From Sternotherus odoratus (Eukaryota > Chordata > Testudines > Kinosternidae), in NCBI GenBank assembly GCA_032164245.1, contig JAVMKO010000003.1, positions 90,891,890-90,955,889 on the forward strand: DNA of 64,000 nt, given 5' to 3'. The position numbers were made by a program, and so were the translations under genes. The notes beneath the pieces are model-generated. The model was not told the origin of the DNA and ran no database searches. It was given only the letters and a program-made list of their open reading frames with translations. This document shows, in pieces, positions 1-11,959 of the stretch. Numbering within the stretch: the first letter of the stretch is position 1; each line of letters opens with the position of its first letter.

Positions 1-25
1 TCTGGGTTGTCCACATGGATATTGG

Positions 26-240
26 GGCCTGGTCTACACTGAAAATTTAAATTGACATAGCTATGGTGCTCAGGGGTGTTTTTTTAAAAAAATAAAAATC
101 CATATCCCTGAATGCAGATGCTGTGCTGACCTAACCTTTGCTGTAAGTGCAATTATGTAAATGGAAGAATGTTTTCATCAACCTAGCTACTGTTTCACCG
201 GAGGAGTCCCTGTAGTGATGGGAGAAACACCTTCCACTAC
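26..240. repeat. Fragment of a gtctacact MITE family
   Basis: The segment ggcctggtctacactgaaaa, then gctcaggggtgttttt and catcaacctagctactg, matches the pattern of the MITEs at 13.8 and 22.3 kb. The right end is degraded. Confidence 0.5.
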
Positions 241-371
241 TCTCCAGGATTACAGCAGCATAGTTATGCGATCTAGTGCGCCTGTAATATAGACGTGGTC
301 TGAGTCTGTACCAAGCCAGAGTGTAAATCTACAGCACGCTGGTCTGCTCTCCACTAAGTCACTGAGTATGA

Positions 372-660
372 TTGCAATGAAAGATCTGCAGCATGGCCCT
401 GGCTGGCCCATGTCACCTGACACAGGCTTGGGTTGCAGGGCTAAAAATTGCAGAGTAGACTCTGGTTGGAGCCTGGGCTCTGAAACCATGCAAGAGGCTG
501 GGTCCTCAAAGCCTTGGTTCCAGTCTGAGCCGGAATGTCTACACTGTCATTTTAGTCTGAAGCCTGAACTCTGCAAGCCTGACTTAGGTGACCCTGGCTC
601 TGAGACTCAATGACTCAAGTTTTATTTATTTATTTATTATTGCAGTGTAGATCTAGCCGT
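372..660. repeat. Palindromic MITE fragment related to the 24.7-kb copy
   Basis: It contains mirrored halves: cacctgacacaggcttgggt against cctgacttaggtgacc, and gcagagtagactc against ttgcagtgtagatc. It also carries a ttta microrepeat near 620. Confidence 0.5.
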
Positions 661-1869
661 ATGTCTCTGGCTCCTCTGGGATTTTCTATTAACTTTATTT
701 CTGTTTTCTTTGCTGTTTTTATTTTTCTCTCTCTCCCCCCACATACTCTTTTTTGTGTTTCTCTCACTAAATCATTCTCCCATAATCAGTCCCATGTGCG
801 TAGGTGTACAAATGCTTAGACTAGCCTGCCATGGCAACTCTTTGATTGCTGGTTGGGGCAACTATCCTTACCCAGCTGCTACCTCTTTCTTGGACTGAGG
901 AGATTTCAGAGTTAGAGAACTGGTGGGGTTGAGGAAGGAGTGGGAGGCCCAGAGCCTAGGAAGGAGCTATCCTGTGCATAAGGAGAGGGCTTTGAACCTC
1001 AAGAAGAGCTGCTCCCTTCCAATGGTGTCCATTTGAAAGGAGCTAAGGAATCCAGAGCAGAGAAGGGTCTGCAGCTGTGGCCAGTGAGGGCAGAGATGAT
1101 CCTCAGGGAAGAACTAGAGCAGCAGCACATCAGGCTTTCTACACTAGGGAATTTGGACAAAAAAGCAGTTCCTGACTGAGAGATTTCTGCTTTAGAGTAG
1201 CCTAATACAAAGTGCTAGAGAAAAGGAAAGTTGATAGGCTGCAAAGGTATAGCAGCATTGGACACATTTGCTGCCCATGCAGTGTGCTGCTGGTCTGGGC
1301 TGTTGCTGTCTTATAGCCATCCTGGGCAGACGTTCAAACCCTTCATTACATTGAGCCACAATTCAGTGTCTTGTTGTCTGCATGGGGAGAAACTGATGAG
1401 TCAGATGGCTCTTTGCAATGCTGTTTGTTTACCAAAAGTGTACATACACAGAGTCTGTGTTTTCCTGAACATAGTAGAAATAAGAGGTGACAGGTTTTTT
1501 TGCTCACAATTCCAAGCCTTTTCCCAAAAAGCTCTATTGGCTTTCAAGGCAGTGTTACTCGTGTTTTTCTTGATCTCTTGGTTTTCCTGCTGCCTTCTCT
1601 CTCCTGAGTTCTAGCTCTCAGACCTCCACTCAATAATTCTCACCCACTTTGTGTTTGAATTCAGACCCTCGAGATGAACCCCCCCTCCCCCCCCCCCCTC
1701 AGACTGCATGGCTCAACTCCTACTCTTGTCTGGCTATGCTGACCTATTGGGGCAGTATCTTCCATTGTTTCAGCTGTTGATAAACAGAGGCATTTAGCTT
1801 GAATGCAAGGTGATTGTTTGTGACATAGCAAACCAACTAACCTGTGTATGACCCATAACAACTTAATAA
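661..1869. other. Intron-like sequence without recognised features
   Basis: Mixed AT-rich sequence with a C run at about 1,680-1,699. The 127-codon open frame at 1,231-1,614 has no recognisable domain, splice context or homology. Confidence 0.5.
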
Positions 1870-3610
1870 GGCATTGCAATTGTAATCAGGACAACTTGTG
1901 TAGATATCAAAGGATATTAATTAGCTTAGCAATCTCCAACCCATACTCTTCATAATTATTATCGATAGAAAGTGAATGTCTTCTTATTTATATCCTGTTA
2001 GTTTAGCAATGTAATCAAAGCAGCTTGTGGATATTAAGTCCTATTCATGTCTTAATTCCCTTTACGTTATGTATGCTTCTGTATAAAGTTTAACCTTAAG
2101 ATCGAAGATGTGAGAGAGTGAAGGAAACTAGTAATATCTATATTGTCTTCTCTATCCCTGTTGTAATGAATGGCCTGCAGTGGCCTTATGTGAGTCAGTA
2201 TAACTAGATTACCTGTCTGTGTCGGACATAGAATTTTAACTTCAAAGGATTGGTCAGCGTGTGATCAAGAAAGAAGGTTCTGCAGTCACATGCTGTGTTC
2301 AAAACACTTGGCAGCGTGTTTCAGCTATAAATGAGAAATCTAAGGCTTGATCCTACCACCTCTAGTTTGCTGAACTTTAAACAAGGAAAGTTTAAGCTGT
2401 GGAGTTGAGATCTTCCAAGTAGTTACTTGGAATACCCTGGAAAATGCATGGAAAGACTCTAAGGCCATGGTTACACTTACAGGATTATAGCGCTTTTGGT
2501 TCTAGCTGTAACCATATACAGCAATAGGTATAGCGCTATAGCATGTCCTGGCGTGGCCACATTTGTGGCACTTGCAGCAGCACAGGGAATGGTGCATTAT
2601 GGGCAGCTATCCCAGCATTCAGCTGGGTGCAGCGTGCCTTTCAAACAAGGGGGCTGAGGGGCAACGTGTAGTGTGTATGCGGACAGAGAGAGCGTAGGGC
2701 TGAAAGTCTTGTCAGTGGTTTCCTTTGAAATTAGAGCCTGCTTTAATAGTTTTTCTGTCACACAGCTCCCTTTGTAAACATTTGCAGTGCTTATCTGTGG
2801 AGTTGAGAGAAACTCTGAAAAGGTACTTCCGCATTCCTCCTGCCGTTTTCAAAACAAAGCAAAGAGTCGTCAATTGCCTTAAATGGCTCGGAGGCGTGCC
2901 AGAGATCACTTATAGCGTAATGGCTGTTTACACTTGCCATAACACACTACAGGGAATAAGCAATAGCTGTTATTCCTCAAGGAAGGGATTCCTCAACTGT
3001 GGGTTTATAGCACAATACATGCCTTGCCAGTGTGGACAGGTAGAGAGTTATAGCGCTCCTGGAGGCTTTATAGCGCTATAAAGTGCCAGTGTAACGAAGG
3101 CCTAACACGCTACATCTAAGCTGTCATTTGGAGTCTACTCTTTGGATGCTTCCGGAGAGACTTTTGTGCAAACCGGCAAACTCACCTTCAATACTACAAT
3201 TATTATCTAAGAACTTAGCAATATTTTGTAATGTATATGATTCTTTTAACCATTTAATAACTCTTCTTTTTCTTATTAATAAAATCTTCAGTTAATTAGC
3301 TAAAGCCTGACATTTGGTTAAGATCTGAAATATATATATATTGATATGGGGGTGAGTGTCTGAACCTTAGGGATTGTTAGAACCTTGAGTATGGTGAACT
3401 GGGTTTTTAGTAACCTCTCATATAAGATCGGTTTGTTTTATAGCCTGGAATGCCTAAAGGGGACTGTGTTTTAGCTTCTTAACCAGCGTGGTGCTACAGA
3501 AGCTCCTTTATTTGGTTTGGTGAATCTAATTATAGAATAAACCAACAGTTTTTGGGTTATCTGCCCTCTTTCTTGCAGTCCACCCTGAATGTGGCATTAT
3601 CAGTGATGGT
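1870..3610. repeat. Possible long unclassified interspersed repeat around the Harbinger MITE
   Basis: The sequence before 2,460 and after 3,105 reads as one interrupted unit. It includes an AT-rich part with ttcttattaataaaatcttc (3,269-3,290) and a tail with gaatctaattatagaataaa then ccaacagtttttgggtt. It resembles an LTR-like turtle repeat from memory only. Borders and class are not established. Confidence 0.28.
2463..3102. mobile_element. Harbinger-type MITE, target duplication TAA
   Basis: The ends ggccatggttacact and agtgtaacgaaggcc are imperfect inverted repeats. A 3-bp TAA lies on both sides (2,460-2,462 and 3,103-3,105), the PIF/Harbinger length. Internal tatagcgctata palindromes occur near both ends. 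Confidence 0.78.
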
Positions 3611-3894
3611 CCATTCTAAGCACTGGTCACAATGTTGACCAGCTTTGGCAAGATTTTAGACTGTCCACAGATCAGACAGCTTTCTGGGAATAATCCGCCC
3701 TGTAGCATAATAAATATTTTGGGGCAAATTCTCTTTCCTGAAACTACCCATAAGTCTTCTGTTAACGATCCCCCTGGCATGGGCGAGTCTCCAGTAAGTA
3801 TAGAGCCAGCGTAGTTCTGCACTTCCCTTTCCACAGCCTCTGGTATGTTAGGGAGTAAGTAGAGAGAACGTGCTGTGCTTCTGCTATCTCTATG

Positions 3895-4110
3895 CTAGGA
3901 ACACTGTACTAGTGTAGGCAAGGCCCTCCTGGGATGGATGCAGCTATATCAGCAAAGCTACACTTGGTAGTAAAACCAGTCCTGAAAGTGAAACCAGCTA
4001 AATAGGAGCTTTTGTTGGCACACTATCACAGTCAGGGATCACACTTCTCCATACCCCTAACTGACGATTATGCTGACCAAAGTCTGTAGTATAGACTGGC
4101 TTTTGCCTGG
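3895..4110. repeat. Degenerate palindromic MITE fragment
   Basis: The motifs agctatatcagcaaagctac and cagtcctgaaagtgaaacca, with a mirrored gctgaccaaagtctgtagta at the right, are typical of an aged palindromic MITE. The borders are not clear. Confidence 0.35.
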
Positions 4111-4825
4111 TGTATGGTCTCTTGGGGACAAGTGACCTAGTACAAGTTAGAGCAGCCCCCAAGCTGTTTTAACCTGTGCTCAGTCTGGGGCAGAGAATGA
4201 AGCAGCTGTAGTTTAATGGTTGCTTCTTCACTTCTCTTCTACACGTCTTCTCCCCCAGCCTGGGCAGTTCTGGATAGCTGCACTGAGAAGGGGAACCATT
4301 TGCTATATCTCACACAGGTTGTCAGGAAAGTAGACAATGGAGGAGTCCTGTTCTCCTCTCCCTTACTTGAAATGCAGCAAGTAGCCTGCAGTGGCAGCTC
4401 TTGAGCAGCTGCTGTGGGGACGGGGACGCCTCTGCTCAGAGCACTTCTGATTCACCTTAGGTGAATGGGGACACTAGGAGCAGCAGTGGGGGTCAGTGCC
4501 ACATCTCTAGCCTGTAGCCACAGGGCTGATTCAAACAACTCCGCTTAAAAGTTGTAGGACATGGTTCAGAGAACACGTCTTCAATTCTTAATAGAATTGA
4601 ATTTTTTTTGCTCAGTATAGTTGCTTTTTAGGGACACAGGTTAAATGCCACTGATTTAAACAAATGAACATGGGAGAAGGTGATGCCAAGTAAAAGTAGA
4701 GTGATGGCGAGTAACCATGTTAGTTCCATGCCTTTTGCATGTCTCTGTTTTCACGTATACTAAATGTATTCAGAAGACGTCATGGGATAAGAAGGGAAGG
4801 TGGTAACGGAAGGACATAAAGTAGA
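4111..4825. other. No recognised feature
   Basis: Intron-like sequence. I see no convincing ORF, repeat border or regulatory site. Confidence 0.4.
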
Positions 4826-6010
4826 CTGGAGGAGGCCCTCATAGATCACGTAGCCCAGTCATCTGCACTGAGGTGGGACTTAGTAGTATCTAGACCCTCC
4901 CTGACCTGTTCTTAATAACCTCCAATGACTGAGATTCCATGGTCTCCCTAGATAACTTTTTCCAGTGCTAACTACCCATGTAGTTAGGAAACTTTTCCTA
5001 ATGACTAACCTGAATCTTCCTTGCTGCAGTTTAAGCCCATTACTTCTTGTCCTGTCCCCCATGGATAAGGAGAACAAGTATTTTACCCTCCTCTTTATAA
5101 CAACCTTTTATGTAGTTGAAGACTTTTATCATGTCCCCCCTCAGTCTTAACTGATTAGACTAAAGAAACCCACTTTTTCATTCTTTCCTACTAGGCCATG
5201 CTTTCTAGACCTTTAATTTTTGTTGCTCTCCTCTGAATTTGTGCCCCAATTTGTCCACATCTTTCCCAAAGTGTGGTGCCCGGGGCTGCACACGCTACTG
5301 GAGGTGAGGCCTTATCAGTGCTGAGAAGAGTGGAAGAATTAATTTTTGCTTACAACACTCCTACTAATACATCCCAGAATGTTTGGTTTTTTCCCCATCA
5401 GTATTGCATCAACTCTTATTTAGTTTGATTCACTATAACAAACAGATCTTCTGCAGTACCTCTTCCTAGGCATTCATTTCCCATTTTTGTATGTGTGCAA
5501 TTGATTATTCCATCATAAGTGTAGTGCTTTGCATTTGTCCTTATTGAATTTCATCCTACTGTGTTTATTTCAGACCACTTCAATTTGCCAAGCTCATTCT
5601 GACTTCTAATCCTGTCCTCTAAGCACTTGCAGCTCCTCCCAGCTGGGTATTATCTGCAGACTTTATAAGTGTACTCTGTATGCCAGTATCCAAATCCCTT
5701 ATGAGTTTATAAGTAGATCCGGACCCAGGACAGATCTCTGCAGGACCCAACTGGATATGCCCTTCCAGCTTGACTGTGAATCTTTGGTAATTGCTCTGAG
5801 TACAGTTTTCCAACCAGTTGTGTATCCATGTTATAATAGGTTCATCTAGGTTATATTTCTCTTGTTTTTATGAGGTCCTGTGAGACAGTATCACAAATCT
5901 TATGAAAGTTGAGATCTATCACATATACTGCTTCCTCCCTATCCACAAGGCTTATTACCCTGTCAAAGAAAGCAGTGTTGCGAACTCTTGTAATTTCATC
6001 ACAAGACTTG
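4826..6010 (-). mobile_element. CR1 LINE 3' region
   Basis: Reading the + strand, phrases such as ttttatcatgtcccccctca, cccagtcatctgcactg and ctatccacaaggcttattac are the reverse complement of the long CR1 3' tail known from turtles. Only the 3' end is present, as expected for 5'-truncated CR1 copies. Confidence 0.7.
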
Positions 6011-7895
6011 TCATATTTAGTAATTTTCTTAAAACCACAGTTTGTAGATTACTTGAGAATTTCAACTTTTACTTAGTTTCTATCCCTTACTGTTCAAGAG
6101 AAGATCTTGAAAACATGACATCTCAAGGTGTGGGGAAAGAACAGAAGGCCAATACTCTTATTTAGCTAATCATAATTGTTGAAGGTCTGTGATTTTCAAA
6201 GAGTTGGCTTGGCAATAGTCAGAAGGAACTTGGGGATGCTCTGCGGAAAAGACAAAGATGATGGTGGGGGAGGGCAAAGGAGGAAGGAAAATGGAGATGA
6301 ACAGATAGTGAGGCGACCTTTGAAGGGGTTGTGAGGGAAAATGTGGGATAGAGGGTGAAGCAAAATGCTAATCCGAATGGAGGAAAGAAAGTCATAAACT
6401 TCTCAGAAGTTGGAATCTGACATTACCAGAGGCTAAGAAGGTGTGAGGGTATGCTGCAGCCTCCATTGTCAGCTGCTTATGGGGACAAATCTTTGGCTTA
6501 TATGCTGGCTTTGCCCTTTGAGTTTCTCCTATGAACCAATTTGCAGGAGGTTTTTGGGGAAGGGATTACAAGGGGCCTAATGCCCATTTTCTCCTTCAAG
6601 AACTTTGACTCCAGTGTATTGAGTAGCTTGAGTAACAATAGAGGAAAAGAAACCCTGCCAGTGTCTCTTTTCTCTCTGCCTCCTTTTTACTATTCTCTTT
6701 TTCTGATGCTCTCAACAGAAGAAGAAAACTATCTTTTTACATTGTCATGGCCATGTCTTTTACACAGCAGCTCTTTCTTATTTATGCTTAAAACGGAATC
6801 AGAATATATTATTATAATCAACTTCAAATTGCTTCAGATTTTGGGCAAATATAATTGTGCAAGTGCATCTGTATATTGTGATTGAAATGTAATTCCATAA
6901 TATTTTCATAGCTGAGTAACAAAATGTGGACCCAAGTAAATGTGCCATTACTGCAATTCTGTGCCAAATGTAAGTCTCTGTGATTTGTATACATTACTAA
7001 ATGACCTCACAGTTCAGTTCATTTGGCATCCTCAGTTCAAGGGAGTCCCAGAATTGGAATTGCAGGGTTGTTTCAGATCAGGATTGAGGTGCATTGACAG
7101 AACTGTTTGAGAATGTGTTCAAAGTTCCTTTCTGCAGTGCAAACTGGACTAAATTAATGTTAATATAATGAGCCTTATTAGTTCATTTGAAACTTGAAGT
7201 ATTAATGTGGGTTAGTGGAAGAATATTAATGTTCAGAATCTGTGTTCTGTTCTCTAGCAGATTGATATACGATAGCAAACTCATTCAGTTTCCTGACGAA
7301 CCGTAAGTTGTAAAGTCTCGGGAGTCGCTGAAGATTTCAGCTGTTGAACTTAATGTCTATTTTGGCTTCTCATAAATTAAATATTTTAGGCCAATGTCAA
7401 GTTTTACTAACTGATGTAAGAAGAGTAAGAATTGTTGAAAGGTACTTGAAAAATCAACTAAACCTGTGCACTTGGAAGGAGCTAGGAGAGTGTTTAAATT
7501 TATTCATTATGAAGTGTGAAACCCAAGGTCTACCTGGGGGAAAAATATTTGTTAAAATTTCTGTGGTGGTTTTGAGAAACCAAACCTTGATGTGCTTAGG
7601 CCGAGTGGTGATTTTCTCACCACCTGTTTTTGGAATCAGCATAAACATGATTACTTAAATATTTGCTCAGAATAGAATTAAGCAGTGGCAACTTGGCAGT
7701 TTTATTTGTAGTTAGCAAAATACAATTTACTCTGTAGCTGTCTTTAAAAATACACACGAGAGAGAAACTACGTCCATATGGCTCATTGGTGCAGTCTGAG
7801 TTCACACAAATTTCTCATTAGATGTGATGTACTCAAAATATTTTTATAAAATAACATTTGGGCTTTCTGAGCCAAGTGCTCGTGATTGCCATCAT
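6011..7895. other. Intron-like sequence without recognised features
   Basis: AT-rich single-copy-looking sequence. The 114-codon frame at 6,541-6,885 shows no domain and no splice-site pair. Confidence 0.45.
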
Positions 7896-8500
7896 GCTGA
7901 AAATGCAGTGGAGTTGTAGCCTGTCAGTCCCAGGATTTTAGAGACGCAGCGTGGGTGAGGCAATATCTTTTATTGGACCAACTTCTGTTGGTGAGAGATC
8001 AGATATAGTGTCTCTATCAACCCTCATTGTCAAATGCACAGCATTTTCAAAGACTAGTATAACTTTGCTAGACACCAACAATCATGTCCTGAACAGATAC
8101 ACTGGCTTATTTTTCAGCTTGGAAAAGAGATGACTCAGGGCGATACAACAGAGGTCTATAAAATCATGATGGGTGTGGCAAAAGTAAATAAGGAATTGTT
8201 ATTTATTCCTTCTCATAACACAAGAACTTATGGTTTATTACAACAATCTGTAACCCACTAACCTCCTCTTTTTGTTCTATGACTGCAGAGGTGTTAATGG
8301 ACCACTCTACTATGAAAAGTCCTTTAAAATGTGCTAACTACTTGTGCTACACATTTACTCCTTGCATTTTGTTATGTTGTGGGAGTTCCTTTCCAAGAGC
8401 TGAAGGAAAGCTCTGTATTCTCTCTCTCTTTAATGGAAGCTGGACCAGTAAAAGATATTTCCTCACCCACCCTGTCTCTCTGATATCCAGCTGAAAAGGC
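7896..8500. repeat. Foldback retroposed repeat, family 1
   Basis: The left part ggcaatatcttttattggac, caacttctgttggtgagaga is mirrored at the right by agctggaccagtaaaagata and tttcctcacccaccctgtct. A CR1 fragment (8,116-8,234) lies in the loop. The left edge (gttgtagcctgtcagtccca) is the family's end. Confidence 0.6.
8116..8234 (+). mobile_element. Short CR1 3' fragment
   Basis: The segment gcttggaaaagagatgactc through gaggtctataaaatcatgat to cataacacaagaact duplicates, in opposite orientation, the CR1 sequence at about 9,310-9,415. It lies inside the foldback repeat at 7,896-8,500. Confidence 0.6.
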
Positions 8501-8700
8501 ATAATTTGTGAAACTAGTACAGAATCTCCATGTTAGTAATGCTAGAATATTTTCTATCATTTAAAGGACTAAAACTATTGTGTTCATGAAAACACTGGAA
8601 GCCATTACCGCTCCTGAACTGGTCAGTATTTTTTGTAATATTCCATATGTTAAAAAGGCTTTAACATAGTAAGATTGCGGCTCTATCTGATCTCTCAGGC

Positions 8701-9462
8701 CCCATCTCATAAGAACGGTCGTACTGAGTCAAACCAAAGGTCCATCTAGCCCGGTATCTTGTCTTCTGACAAGAATCAGAGAGGTAGCAGTTTTAGTCTG
8801 GAATTGCAGAAGTGACAAAGAGTCCTGTGGCACCTTAAAGACTAACTAAAGTATTGAAGCATAAGCTTTTGTGGGTTAATACCCACTCCTTCTGATGCAT
8901 GCAAGTCGGTATTAGCCCACGAAAGCTTATGCTTCAATACTTTAGTTAGTCTTTAAGGTGCCACAGGACTCTTTGTCTTCTGACGGTGTCTAATATCAGT
9001 TTCCCCTGAGGGAATGATCAGAACAGGTAATCATTCAGTGATCCATTCCCTGTTGCTCATTCCCAGCTTCTAGCAAACAGAGGCTAGGGACATCATCCCT
9101 TGCACATCCTGGCTAATAGCCATTGATGGACCTATCTTCCATGAATGTATCTAGTTCTTTTTTTGAACCAGTTATAGTCTTGGCTTTCACCATATCTTCT
9201 GGCAAAGAGTTCCACAGGTTGACTGTGCATTGTGTGAAGAAATACTTCCTTTTGTTTGTTTTAAACTGGCTACCTATTAATTTCAGTTGGTTACTCCTAG
9301 TTCTTGTGTTATGAGAAGGAATAAATAACAATTCCTTATTTACTTTTGCCACATCCATCATGATTTTATAGACCTCTGTCGTATCGCCCTGAGTCATCTC
9401 TTTTCCAAGCTGAAAAATCCCAGTCTTATTTATATCTCCTTGTACAGCAGCCATTCCATACC
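8701..9462 (-). mobile_element. CR1 LINE 3' end, interrupted by a foldback retroposon
   Basis: The minus strand carries CR1 3' sequence (gaggtctataaaatcatgat, aacacaagaactaggagtaa, aggataggtccatcaatggc and gaccctttg-type tail). A 202-bp insertion at 8,771-8,972 splits it. A minus-strand open stretch of 113 codons (9,113-9,454) is CR1-derived and is not a host gene. Confidence 0.75.
8771..8972 (-). mobile_element. Foldback retroposed repeat, family 2, copy 1
   Basis: A direct repeat of up to 12 bp (ttgtcttctgac, 8,759-8,770 and 8,973-8,984) flanks it. It starts aagaatcagagaggtagca. Arms of about 70 bp, with core ggcaccttaaagactaacta and aaagtattgaagcataagct, occur in both orientations around a loop at about 8,888-8,908. 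The insertion splits a CR1 copy. Confidence 0.78.
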
Positions 9463-9469
9463 AAAAATA

Positions 9470-11030
9470 AAAAAGTATATATTAGAATTGGAAAAGGTAC
9501 AGAAAAGGGCAGCAAAAATCATTAGTGGTTCACAAAATGAAATGAATAGCTAGTAGGTTTAAAACAAACCATTTTGAAGCACTTGGAGGAGAGGAAGGTG
9601 ATTAGGAGCAGTCAACATGGATTCACCAAGGGCAAGGCATGCATGACCAATCTGCCTTCTATGGTGAGATAACTGGCTCTGGATATGGGGAAAGCAGTGG
9701 ACATGATATATCTTGACTTTAGCAAAGCTTTTTATACGATCTCCCACAGTATTCTTGCTAGCAAGTTAAAGTAGTATGGATTGGATGAATGGACTATAAG
9801 GTTGATAGAAAGCTGGCTAGATTGTTGGGCTCAGTGGGTAGTGATCAACAGTTCGATGTCTAGTTGGCAGCCGGTATCAAGTGGAGTGCCCCAGGGATTG
9901 GTCCTGGGATCAGTTTTGTTCAACATCTTTTATTAATGATCACAGATGAGCTAACCAGGGGGAAGAGGTAGATACGCTGGAGGGTAGGGTTAGGGTCCAG
10001 AGTGACCTAGACAAATTGGAAGATTGGACCAAAAGCAATTTGATGAGGTTCAACAAGGACAAGTGCAGAGTCCTGCACTTAGTACAGAAGAATCCCATGC
10101 ACTGCTACAGACTGGGGACTGACTGGCTAAGCAGCAGTTCTGCAGAAAAGGACGTGGGGATTTCAGTGGTTGAGAAGCTGGATATGAGTCAGCAGTGTGC
10201 CCTTCTTGCCAAGAAGGCCAATAGCATATTGGGCTGTATTAGGAGGAGTATTGCCAGCAGATCGAGGGACGTGATTATTTCTCTGTTCAGTACTGGTGAA
10301 GCCACATGTGGAGTATTGCGTCTACTTTGGGGCTGCCCACTACAGAAAGGATGTGAATAAATTGGAGAGAGTTCAGTGAAAATTATTAGGGGTCTGGGAC
10401 AAATGACTTACGAGGAGAGGTTGAGGGAACTGGGCTTGTTTAGTTTGCAGAGGAGAAGAGGGAGGGGGGGGGGATTTGATAGCCTTCAACTACCCGAAGC
10501 AGGGGGATACCAAAGAGGATGGAGCTTGGCTGTTCTCTGTGATGGAGGATGACTGAACAAGTAGCAATGGTCTCAAGTTGCAGTGGGGGAGGTCTAGGTT
10601 GGATATTAGAAAAACCTATTTCACTAGGAGGGTGGTGAAGCACTGCAATGTGTTACCTAGGGACATGGTGGAATCTTCATCCTTAGAGATTTTTAAGGCC
10701 TAACTTGACAAAGCCCTCGCTGGGATGATTTAGTTGGTGTTGGTCCTGCTTTGAGCATGGGATTGGACTAGATAAATTTATGGAGGATAGGTCCATAAAT
10801 GGCTATAAGCCAGGATGGACAGGGAAGCAAAATCATGCTCTGATGTGTGCCGAGCCTTTGTTCTCTAGAAACTGGGAAAGGGCGACGGGATGGATCACTT
10901 AATTAATTATCTGTTCTGTTCATTCCTTCTGAAGCACGTGGCATTGGCCACTGTCGTAAGACAGGATACTGCGCTAGATGAGCCATTGGTCTGACCCAGT
11001 GTGCCGCTCTTGTGCTCCTGTGGTTGAGTT
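9470..11030 (+). mobile_element. CR1 LINE with degenerate ORF2 (RT) and 3' tail
   Basis: Degenerate frames read MIYLDFSKAFYTISHSIL (RT motif A, 9,700-9,760) and [17 protein letters not shown] (motif B, about 9,880-9,930). Then come LEDWTKSNLMRFNKDKC, AEKDVGISVVEKLDMSQQC and KKANSILGCIRRSIASRSRD (10,010-10,280), a typical CR1 ORF2 C-terminus. The tail ends with aggataggtccataaatggc and cagtgtgccgctcttgtg. The YxDD block is missing. It lies head to head with the minus copy at 8,701-9,462. Confidence 0.82.
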
Positions 11031-11119
11031 CCACAGCCAAAAGCCCTGCACTGAGTGTCATGATTTCAGTCAGAAGTTGCTACTTGGGATCCATTAACTA
11101 AAGTCCTTAATTGAATGTA

Positions 11120-11448
11120 CCGTATTTTTCGGCATATAAGACGCCTTTTTAACCCCCAAAAATATTCGCAAAATTAGGGGGGGGCGTCTTATACGCCAAA
11201 TATATGACCTCACCGGGGAGCTGGGGCGGCTGCAGGTGGCCCGGGGGGTGGGGCGGGGCGGCGCTTCCCCCCCAAGCCCACCCGCATGTATTCGGGGCCG
11301 GCGGGGAACGGGAGCAGCCCGGCCCCGGGGTCCCTGGGAGCGCCCGCCCGCGCGGCGGGGACGGGAGAGTGGCGCGTTCCCAGCAGCCCGCCCGCGCGGC
11401 GGGCTGACGGGAGAGCGAGGCGCTTTTTGTGTGTGGTGGTGGGGTTTT

Positions 11449-11483
<35 letters not shown>

Positions 11484-11555
11484 TGTCCGGCTTTTTTATT
11501 TAAAAACTCGGGGGCGTCTTATAGGCCGGAGCGTCCTGTATGGCGAAAAATACGG
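11120..11555. mobile_element. MITE with ccgtatttttcg termini
   Basis: The ends ccgtatttttcggc and gcgaaaaatacgg are inverted, TA flanks both sides, and subterminal ataagacgcc motifs recur in mirror orientation (aaaactcgggggcgtcttat at the right). The interior is extremely GC-rich plus a 33-bp T run (11,450-11,482). Confidence 0.8.
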
Positions 11556-11959
11556 TAGCTAACATAGTTGGGTACAGGAAAAAACCAGCAGTATTTGAAA
11601 TATTGGTCCTTAGCCTATTTAAAGTTTTAAAACTGAGCACTGTGAATCGAAATGGGAAATGTATTGGGAGCCAGTATAGAGGGCAGTGTATGGCAGCTTT
11701 GGAGCTGCTTTGTAATGATTTATAAATACTGCATGTTGACCTAGTTGTTGAGATATTTACTGTATGAATATATTGGTTTTGTTAATAGGGGTGTCAGGAA
11801 AAACAAGCAGGAAGAGAAGGAATAGCTTAAGATAAGCCATCTTTTGGTAAGCACTTAAAGGATTGTTAATGGGCAATGACTGAATAATAATGGGAGTTTG
11901 TCTGAGAAGTGCGTAATAGGATTTCTGATGCATATTGGAATGGTTGACATGGCATCAAA

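Noticed and set aside
1231..1614. 127-codon + frame, longest in the first 15 kb outside repeats
   Set aside because: It has no recognisable motif, no coding-like composition and no supporting splice or poly(A) signal.
8771..8972. CRISPR-like or tRNA-derived SINE interpretation
   Set aside because: There is one inverted pair rather than regularly spaced direct repeats, and I see no A/B-box or tRNA fold in the family end.
11204..11562. GC-rich patch with long frames, first considered as a CpG-island promoter
   Set aside because: It is bounded by ccgtatttttcg inverted ends and includes a long T run, so it is MITE filler.
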